NCBI GenBank assembly: GCA_947589095.1
Contig: CANQBX010000040.1
Location: 1-36,210 of the forward strand
Origin: an uncultured Lachnospiraceae bacterium
Lineage (GTDB): Bacteria; Bacillota; Clostridia; Lachnospirales; Lachnospiraceae
DNA: 36,210 bases
Reading direction: 5' to 3'
The notes beneath the pieces are model-generated. The model did no database searches, was not told where the DNA came from, and worked only from the letters and a program-made list of their open reading frames with translations. A program made the position numbers and the translations under genes. Positions within the stretch are counted from its first letter, which is position 1. Every line of letters starts with the position of its first letter. Below, piece by piece: positions 7,762-14,076 of this stretch.

Positions 7762-10700
7762 AACCAGAGAAAGAACGAACAGAGGTGGAACGCAGGCTGC
7801 TGGGTCTTATCAAGACCTACGGAGCCGACGGAAAGGCGATTCTGGGCGCCAATCCCAAGCTGGAATTTCTTTACGCGCTCTCTCCGCAGAGGGAGAATCT
7901 GCTGGAATGGTATCCGTTCCGCAGGGAGGGAACGCTTCTGCAGGTGGGGTCTGATTTCGGCGCCTTGACGGGGCTTTACGCCCGGAGGGTATCCCGGGTA
8001 GATGTGCTCGATCCCTCCTGGGCCAATCTTGAGATCAACCGCCTGCGCCACGGCGGGCAGGACGGATATAAGAATATCAATTATGTGCAGGGGACGCTTG
8101 CGGAATACCTTCCGCAGGCGAAAGGGCTTTACGATTACGTAGTGATCATCGGCGATCTGGAGCAGGACGAGCTGAGCGGGGAGGAGAGCGAGGCCCAGAT
8201 CGCGGCGGCGAAGTCCCTTCTGAAACCGGACGGTGAACTGATCGCGGCGGTATGCAATCCCCTCGGCGTCAAATATTGGGCCGGCGCGTCGAAGGACGTC
8301 CACAGCCTTTCGAAGGATTCTCTGACGCGATGGCTGATGGGCGGCGACGGCGGCAGTCTGGAGTTTTACTACCCGATGCCGGATTACAAGCTGCCGGTGA
8401 CGATCTATTCCGACGCGTATCTGCCGCGGGAGGGGGACCTGACCGATACGATCGCGGCCTATGATTTTCCGGATTATCCGTTTTTCGATATGGGAGCGGC
8501 CTTCGACCAGGTGGTGAAGGAGGGAAAGTTTGACCAGTATGCCAACGCCTATCTGGCGATCTGGCGCCGCGGCGGCCGGCCGATCCAAAAGGACGGTCCC
8601 CAGTTTATGAAATACAACAGCACCCGACGGGAGGAATTCCAGCTTAAGACGATGATCCTGGGCGGGACCGGCGGAGAGCGCCGGGTGGTGAAAAGCGCCC
8701 TGAACGCGGAGGGCAGAGGGCATATCGATCATTTTACAGCGCAGTATGAGGCGCTGTCCGCCCAGCATGAGCTGCTAAAGTATCTGCCGGGGGAGAAGGA
8801 TCCGGACGGAAGCGCGGTCACATTCCCGTATCTGACCGGCCGGACGCTGGCCGCGCGGCTCACGGACGAGATCGTAAGCGGACAGGCGCCGATCGAACTG
8901 ATCCGGCAGAGCATCGATGTGCTTTTGGCGGCGGAGGAAGGAGATATTGAGCCCTTCGCGCCGACGGAAGGCTTCGCGATCGTGTTCGGCGGGAAGGAAA
9001 TGAACATGCTGGCGGGATATACCGCGGCGCCGGCGGCGGATGAAACGGGAGCGGACGCCGGAACGGAACCGGACGGAGACGGAGCGGCGGCCGGCCGGCC
9101 GCGGGACGCCGGCTGGAACGTCCCCTGCTTCCATGTATCCAATATCGATCTGCTGTTTGAGAATGTACTGCTGACCGACGACGGCAATTACTGTCTGGAT
9201 TATGAATGGGTCTTTGATTTCCCGGTACCCATCGATTATATCCGTTACCGGATCCTGTTCTACGCCTACCGGCAGTTTAAGAGCCTGATGGACGGCTGCG
9301 GGACGCTTGGCGAGTGGCTTGGCCGGTTCGGCATTACGCCGGAGGCGGAAGCGCTTTATGATTCCATGGAGAGAAATTTCCAGTATTATGTCCATGGGGA
9401 GAACCAGGTTCTTTATCTGGAGAATTATCTGGTAAAGCCGCGGTCCGCGAAAGGCTTTACGGAGATGGACGAGGAGTTGCGCCGCCTGGAGGCGGAGCTG
9501 GCGCGTTCGAAGGAGAATGAAGGCCGTTTGAAGGCTCAGATCCATGACCAGAGCGCGGCGATCCGCAAGATGACGGAGGTCAAGCGGCTGACGGACAATC
9601 ATGTGACGAATCTGGAGATCATGATTAAAGACCTGCGCCATGAGATCGACGAGATGGGCAGGACTTTGACCTATCTGAACGGCCATGAAGCGGTTATTTT
9701 CAAGATCCGCCGCAAGCTGGGGGAGAAATTCAACGCGAAATACCCAAAGGGCTCGCCGCAGCGGAAGAAGTTTCATTATCGGAAGGAATATCTGGCCCAT
9801 CCGATCCGTTCCTGGAAATTCTATAAGACGGAGGAAGGGAAGAACCTGCGGGACGGCGACTTTGAGATCGGCGATCTGTACCGGGAGCACCGGAAGCTGG
9901 TATTTCAGCAGCCGGAGCAGCCGGAGGTGAGCATTGTGATTCCGGTCTATAACCAGATCGGATATACGTACGCATGCCTCGTCTCGATCCTGGAGCATAC
10001 GAAGGATGTATCCTACGAAGTGATTATCGCCGACGATGTGTCCACCGACGCTACGGAGCACATCGGCCGTTACGTGGAAGGCGTGACGGTCAGCCGGGGC
10101 GGGACGAACCAGGGCTTCCTTAAGAACTGCAACCAGGCGGCGAAGAAGGCCCGCGGCCGGTATATCATGTTCCTGAATAATGACACGCAGGTGACGGAAG
10201 GATGGCTCTCCTCGCTGGTGAGTCTGATCCGTTCCGATGCGTCCATCGGCATGGTGGGTTCCAAGCTTGTCTATCCCGACGGACGGCTGCAGGAGGCGGG
10301 CGGCATCATCTGGAGCGACGGCTCCGGCTGGAATTACGGCCGTCTGGATGATCCGGACAAGCCTCAGTACAATTACGTGAAGGACGTGGATTATATCTCC
10401 GGCGCGGCGATCCTTCTGCCCCGCGAGCTGTGGGAGCGGATCGGCGGATTCGACGAGCGCTACGCGCCGGCCTACTGCGAGGATTCGGATCTGGCTTTCG
10501 AGGTGAGAAAGGCGGGATACCGGGTGGTGTACCAGCCGCTGTCGAAGGTGATTCATTACGAAGGCATTTCCAATGGCACCGATGTACAGGGCGACGGACT
10601 TAAGCGGTATCAGGTCGAGAATTCGGAGAAGCTTAAGGAGAAATGGGCGGAGGAGCTGAAGAACCAGTGCGAGAATACCGGCAATCCGGATCCGTTCCGG

Positions 10701-11852
10701 GCACGCGAGCGCAGCATGGGCAAACCGGTCATCCTGGTGATCGATCATTACGTGCCTACGTTCGATAAGGACGCCGGTTCCAAGACCACTTTCCAGTATC
10801 TGAAGATGTTTTTGAAGCATGGCTACGTAGTCAAATTCCTGGGCGACAATTTCGCTCATGAGGAGCCCTATTCCACGGCGCTGGAGCAGATGGGCGTCGA
10901 GATCCTGTCCGGCGCGGAATACGAGGCGGGTATCTGGGACTGGATCTCCGCCCACAGGAAGGATATCGCCGTCGCGTATCTGAACCGTCCGCATATCGCC
11001 ATCAAATATGTGGATTATCTGCGGGAGAACACGGATATCAAGCTGATCTATTACGGTCATGACCTGCACTATCTGCGGGAAGGGCGCGAGTACGCGCTGA
11101 CCATGGATCCGGACCGGCGCAGGGCCGCTGATTACTGGAAGGGGATCGAGCTGTCCCTCTTCTATAAGGTGGATATGAGCTACTATCCCTCCTGCGTGGA
11201 GCGCGACGCGGTCAGGGCCGAGGATGAGAACATTCCGGTAAAGGATATCGTGGCTTATGTGTATGATGCGTTCCGGGATGATATTCCGCAGGATTTCGCG
11301 GAACGGGAGGGGATCCTGTTCGTGGGCGGCTTCGCGCATCCGCCGAACGCGGACGCGGTGCTGTGGTTCGCGAAAGAAGTCTATCCGCTGCTCTGCACCG
11401 GATTCAGGAGCGCGGGGGCCGAACCGCCGAAATTCTATGTGGCCGGTTCCCGGGTGACCGACGAGATCAGGGCTCTGGAGCAGACGGTGCCGGGCGTGGT
11501 AGTAAAGGGTTTCGTCAGCGATGAGGAGCTGGTACGGCTTTACGATACCACCCGCCTGGTGGTCGTGCCGCTGCGCTACGGCGCCGGCGTGAAGGGCAAG
11601 GTAGTGGAGGCGCTGTATAACGGAGCCGCAGTCGTTACCACATCCATCGGCGCCGAGGGAATCCCGCAGGCGGAGGATGTGATGGTGATCGCCGATCAGG
11701 CGGAAGCGTTCGCCGGGGCGGTGGCCGATATCTATCAGAGCCCGGAGAGCTGCCGGGCGCTGAGCGAGAGAAGTCAGGAGTTTGTGCGGAAGTATTACAG
11801 CATGGACGCGGCGTGGAGCGTGATCGCGGAGGATTTCCCGCGTGAACCGTAG
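7758..11852 (+). CDS. Multidomain methyltransferase-kinase-coiled coil-GT2-GT4 protein (WbdD-like fusion)
   Basis: The product has 1364 residues. Domains in order: a SAM methyltransferase-like fold (about 55-165; LLQVGSDFGALTG at 60-72, acidic VDVLD at 81-85, YDYVVIIGDL at 125-134); a kinase-like fold (about 283-550) with candidate Lys312, hinge-like FPYLTGRTLAARL (356-368), catalytic loop DLLFEN (464-469, the D-x4-N spacing of protein kinases) and metal-site Asp481 in LDYEW; a coiled coil (about 566-645); a GT2 domain (about 723-950; VSIVIPVYN, NNDT at 807-810); and a GT4 domain (about 990-1355; GAGVKGKVVEALYNGAAVV). The order methyltransferase, kinase, coiled coil is that of WbdD, which caps Wzm/Wzt-exported glycans and sets their length. 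The ATGA overlap with the Wzt-like gene supports that link. The capping role is inference; GT activity is well supported. Confidence 0.9.
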   Translation: MKPEKERTEVERRLLGLIKTYGADGKAILGANPKLEFLYALSPQRENLLEWYPFRREGTLLQVGSDFGALTGLYARRVSRVDVLDPSWANLEINRLRHGGQDGYKNINYVQGTLAEYLPQAKGLYDYVVIIGDLEQDELSGEESEAQIAAAKSLLKPDGELIAAVCNPLGVKYWAGASKDVHSLSKDSLTRWLMGGDGGSLEFYYPMPDYKLPVTIYSDAYLPREGDLTDTIAAYDFPDYPFFDMGAAFDQVVKEGKFDQYANAYLAIWRRGGRPIQKDGPQFMKYNSTRREEFQLKTMILGGTGGERRVVKSALNAEGRGHIDHFTAQYEALSAQHELLKYLPGEKDPDGSAVTFPYLTGRTLAARLTDEIVSGQAPIELIRQSIDVLLAAEEGDIEPFAPTEGFAIVFGGKEMNMLAGYTAAPAADETGADAGTEPDGDGAAAGRPRDAGWNVPCFHVSNIDLLFENVLLTDDGNYCLDYEWVFDFPVPIDYIRYRILFYAYRQFKSLMDGCGTLGEWLGRFGITPEAEALYDSMERNFQYYVHGENQVLYLENYLVKPRSAKGFTEMDEELRRLEAELARSKENEGRLKAQIHDQSAAIRKMTEVKRLTDNHVTNLEIMIKDLRHEIDEMGRTLTYLNGHEAVIFKIRRKLGEKFNAKYPKGSPQRKKFHYRKEYLAHPIRSWKFYKTEEGKNLRDGDFEIGDLYREHRKLVFQQPEQPEVSIVIPVYNQIGYTYACLVSILEHTKDVSYEVIIADDVSTDATEHIGRYVEGVTVSRGGTNQGFLKNCNQAAKKARGRYIMFLNNDTQVTEGWLSSLVSLIRSDASIGMVGSKLVYPDGRLQEAGGIIWSDGSGWNYGRLDDPDKPQYNYVKDVDYISGAAILLPRELWERIGGFDERYAPAYCEDSDLAFEVRKAGYRVVYQPLSKVIHYEGISNGTDVQGDGLKRYQVENSEKLKEKWAEELKNQCENTGNPDPFRARERSMGKPVILVIDHYVPTFDKDAGSKTTFQYLKMFLKHGYVVKFLGDNFAHEEPYSTALEQMGVEILSGAEYEAGIWDWISAHRKDIAVAYLNRPHIAIKYVDYLRENTDIKLIYYGHDLHYLREGREYALTMDPDRRRAADYWKGIELSLFYKVDMSYYPSCVERDAVRAEDENIPVKDIVAYVYDAFRDDIPQDFAEREGILFVGGFAHPPNADAVLWFAKEVYPLLCTGFRSAGAEPPKFYVAGSRVTDEIRALEQTVPGVVVKGFVSDEELVRLYDTTRLVVVPLRYGAGVKGKVVEALYNGAAVVTTSIGAEGIPQAEDVMVIADQAEAFAGAVADIYQSPESCRALSERSQEFVRKYYSMDAAWSVIAEDFPREP

Positions 11853-11892
11853 CATGCGCGGATAACCAGATTTCTGAATGAAACATGAAATA

Positions 11893-11934
11893 CCCCGGCC
11901 GATACTTATCCGGTACCGGCCGGGGCGTTTTTTT
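11893..11934 (+). terminator. Intrinsic terminator ending the polysaccharide operon
   Basis: CCCCGGCC (11893-11900) pairs with GGCCGGGG (11918-11925) around a 17-base loop, and is followed by seven T residues (11928-11934). It lies 40 bp after the stop of the 1364-residue protein gene. The opposite strand has only a weak T-rich flank, so it may serve the converging lepB gene less efficiently. Confidence 0.9.
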
Positions 11935-11951
11935 GTCGGAACTCCGTCGTG

Positions 11952-12605
11952 TTATTTCAGCAGGCTGATCTTCGGGAAATACCGGAACAGGACCTTGGCG
12001 ACCATCTGGTCCTCGTCGATGTAGGTGTAGCGCCAGAAGCGTGCGTCCAGGGAGTAGTTGCGGTTGTCGCCCAGCATCAGGTAGTGTCCCTCCGGAACCT
12101 CGAAATGCATCGCCTGGGGAGTGATCATCTCTTCGGAGAGATAGGGTTCCGCCTCAGGCGTTTCAGAACCGTTCAGGTAGACGTGGCCGTCGTGGATGTC
12201 CACCACATCCCCGGGCGCGCCGATGACGCGCTTTACGTAGTAAACGACTTTGTTACGGCTGTCCTTCCGGCCGCAGGAGGGGCAGACGCCCTCCGGCGCT
12301 TTCTGGTATTCGGCGCCGCACTGGCGGCAGGTGTAGCCGAACACGAAGATCGCGATGTCGCCCCGCTCCGGCTTTCCGAAGGTGTAGCTTAAGCGGGATC
12401 CGATGACGCGGTCGCCGGTCATGATCGTGGTTTCCATGGAACCGCTGGGAACGCGGCTGTTGGCGATGATAAATGTATCCAGAATGAACGCGGCGATAGC
12501 CGCGATCACGAGAATTTCGATCCAGCTTAAGAGTTCTTTTTTCCAGTCGAACGGTTCCTCTTCCTCGATCTGCTTTCTCCTGTCGGCGTTATCTTTATTC
12601 TTCAT
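11952..12605 (-). CDS. lepB: Signal peptidase I with inserted zinc-ribbon-like loop
   Basis: This membrane-bound serine protease removes signal peptides from Sec substrates on the outer face of the membrane. The product has 217 residues. There is one N-terminal membrane helix (about 27-48), then VPSGSMETT with nucleophile Ser56, YVKRVIGAPGD with general base Lys125, and box E GDNRNYSLDAR (179-189). The unusual part is residues 91-118, between the strand ending FVFG and the Lys125 motif, where CRQC (93-96) and CPSC (108-111) form a C-x2-C-x11-C-x2-C zinc-ribbon pattern. I chose the ATG at 12605, after AGAAGG on the minus strand and downstream of a good promoter. The frame is open for 44 more codons, but that extension crosses the promoter. 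Confidence 0.95.
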   Translation of the reverse strand: MKNKDNADRRKQIEEEEPFDWKKELLSWIEILVIAAIAAFILDTFIIANSRVPSGSMETTIMTGDRVIGSRLSYTFGKPERGDIAIFVFGYTCRQCGAEYQKAPEGVCPSCGRKDSRNKVVYYVKRVIGAPGDVVDIHDGHVYLNGSETPEAEPYLSEEMITPQAMHFEVPEGHYLMLGDNRNYSLDARFWRYTYIDEDQMVAKVLFRYFPKISLLK

Positions 12606-12642
12606 AAGTCCGTACTGACCTTCTTTCTCCCGTTTCCTTATC

Positions 12643-12671
12643 AGTGTAAATGAGTTTCGGGCAATCCGCAA
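12643..12671 (-). promoter_or_regulatory. SigA-type promoter of lepB
   Basis: On the minus strand, TTGCGG (12666-12671) is separated by exactly 17 bp from TACACT (12643-12648). The predicted start lies near 12636, giving a leader of about 30 nt before the lepB start codon. It lies back to back with the promoter of the DUF3810 gene. Confidence 0.7.
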
Positions 12672-12722
12672 GGGCTTTTTGAAAATGGTAAGAAAAAATT
12701 TATATGTGGCGGGGCTCGGATG

Positions 12723-12731
12723 TGGTATACT
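12723..12731 (+). promoter_or_regulatory. Extended -10 promoter of the DUF3810 gene
   Basis: TGG directly before TATACT (12726-12731) makes an extended -10 element. Upstream is A/T-rich (12686-12705), but no good -35 hexamer sits at 16-18 bp. This would start transcription near 12738, about 64 nt before the start codon. Confidence 0.6.
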
Positions 12732-12801
12732 TTTCATATAGACAGGAGAGGCGGCGGGACCGGCGGCGGAGCCGGACAGGAGAACCTGTGGGAAGCGGCG
12801 T

Positions 12802-13980
12802 ATGAAGAAGAATAGTTTACATAAAGATAAAAGACGGGATTCCCGGCGTCATGCCCGTATGGCGGCGGCAGGCGTTGTTCTGCTGGCGGCGGCGGGAGTT
12901 CTTCAGCTGGCGGCCCGCGGCGTACCCGGCGCAGACCGTCTTGCGGGAAATAACGCCGGCGGAATCTTTTCCGCGTTGCGTGCGCTCGCCGGCGGGACCG
13001 GCAGCGGATACACGGCGTTCGGAGAGTGGTACGCGACGACTGTGTATCCATGGATTGTGGGGATATATGGGAGGATTTGCGGGATATTTCCATTTTCAGT
13101 GGTGGAACTGCTGCTGTATTTAAGTATAATATGGCTGATTTTGTTTACCACGTCCCATATTCGCGCGGCTGTGACAAGGGCGGAACCTGTAACCGCGGCG
13201 GCGGGCGCGTGGTTCTCGGCCGCGTGTCTGATCCTGGGGCTTCTGGCGTTTCTTTATACGGCCTGCTGCGGCGTCAATTATTACCGGCGGCCATTTTCAA
13301 GCTATCTGGATCTGGAGGTGCGCAAGTCGTCGGTGGAGGAACTGACCGATCTCTGTGAATATCTTACGGATAAGGTGAACGAGACGGTGGATACGGCGCC
13401 TTACAGCCGGGCGTGGAATGAGGAGGGACGGCGGGCCATGGCGGCGCTGGCGGAGACGTATCCCCAGCTGGCCGGTTATTACCCGCGGCCGAAGCCGCTG
13501 GCGGTGTCATGGATCCTGTCGGTGCAGCAGCTGTCCGGGATCTATTCGCCGTTTACGGTGGAGGCCAATTACAACCGGGACATGACGGATTACAATATTC
13601 CCCATACGATCTGCCATGAGCTTTCCCATCTGCGGGGATTTATGCGCGAGGATGAGGCGAATTTCATCGGCTATCTGGCGTGTATCGGTTCGACGGATCC
13701 ATCCTTCCGCTACAGCGGTTATCTGACCGGCTGGGTCTATGCCGGCAACGCGCTGGCGGCTCAGGATATGGAGACGTACATGGATCTCTACGGGCGGCTG
13801 AATGAGCGGACGCGGGCGGATCTTGCCGCCAATAACGCGTTCTGGAACCGCTATGAGGGCAAGGTGGCCGAGGTGGCCAATCAGATGAACGATACGTATT
13901 TGAAGATCAACAGCCAGTCGGATGGGGTTAAGAGCTACGGGCGCATGGTGGATCTGATGCTGGCGTATTACAGAGAGTGA
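12802..13980 (+). CDS. DUF3810 membrane protein with HELSH zinc-peptidase-like motif
   Basis: The 392-residue product has an N-terminal membrane helix (about 18-38) and two more hydrophobic segments (about 95-120 and 130-155), followed by an extracytoplasmic or cytoplasmic domain. HELSH (272-276) is a perfect HEXXH zinc-binding motif. It is followed by the conserved stretch MREDEANFIGYLAC, whose Glu residues could supply the third ligand, as in gluzincin-type peptidases. This pattern is the DUF3810 family, whose substrates are unknown. The start at ATG 12802 is preceded by a modest GGGAAG. It is divergent from lepB, but I would not infer a shared pathway from that alone. Confidence 0.88.
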   Translation: MKKNSLHKDKRRDSRRHARMAAAGVVLLAAAGVLQLAARGVPGADRLAGNNAGGIFSALRALAGGTGSGYTAFGEWYATTVYPWIVGIYGRICGIFPFSVVELLLYLSIIWLILFTTSHIRAAVTRAEPVTAAAGAWFSAACLILGLLAFLYTACCGVNYYRRPFSSYLDLEVRKSSVEELTDLCEYLTDKVNETVDTAPYSRAWNEEGRRAMAALAETYPQLAGYYPRPKPLAVSWILSVQQLSGIYSPFTVEANYNRDMTDYNIPHTICHELSHLRGFMREDEANFIGYLACIGSTDPSFRYSGYLTGWVYAGNALAAQDMETYMDLYGRLNERTRADLAANNAFWNRYEGKVAEVANQMNDTYLKINSQSDGVKSYGRMVDLMLAYYRE

Positions 13981-13998
13981 AAATTCTGCCGGTAATGT

Positions 13999-14027
13999 TT
14001 GTATTTATCTGAAAATAATGGTAAACT
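13999..14027 (+). promoter_or_regulatory. SigA-type promoter of the branching-enzyme-like gene
   Basis: TTGTAT (13999-14004) and TAAACT (14022-14027) are spaced by 17 bp, and TGG just before the -10 gives an extended -10. It lies in the 96-bp gap between the DUF3810 gene and the glgB-like gene. The predicted start near 14034 leaves a leader of about 43 nt. Confidence 0.7.
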
Positions 14028-14076
14028 GGTAGATAAGAACAGATAAACGCGTATTTGCAAAAGGAGGGACTGCTCC

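Noticed and set aside
8775-11855. 1026-codon minus-strand open frame opposite the 1364-residue protein gene
   Set aside because: It is the antisense shadow of a GC-rich gene with strong codon bias. Its translation is Arg/His/Leu-rich with no domain, and it has no ribosome binding site or promoter.
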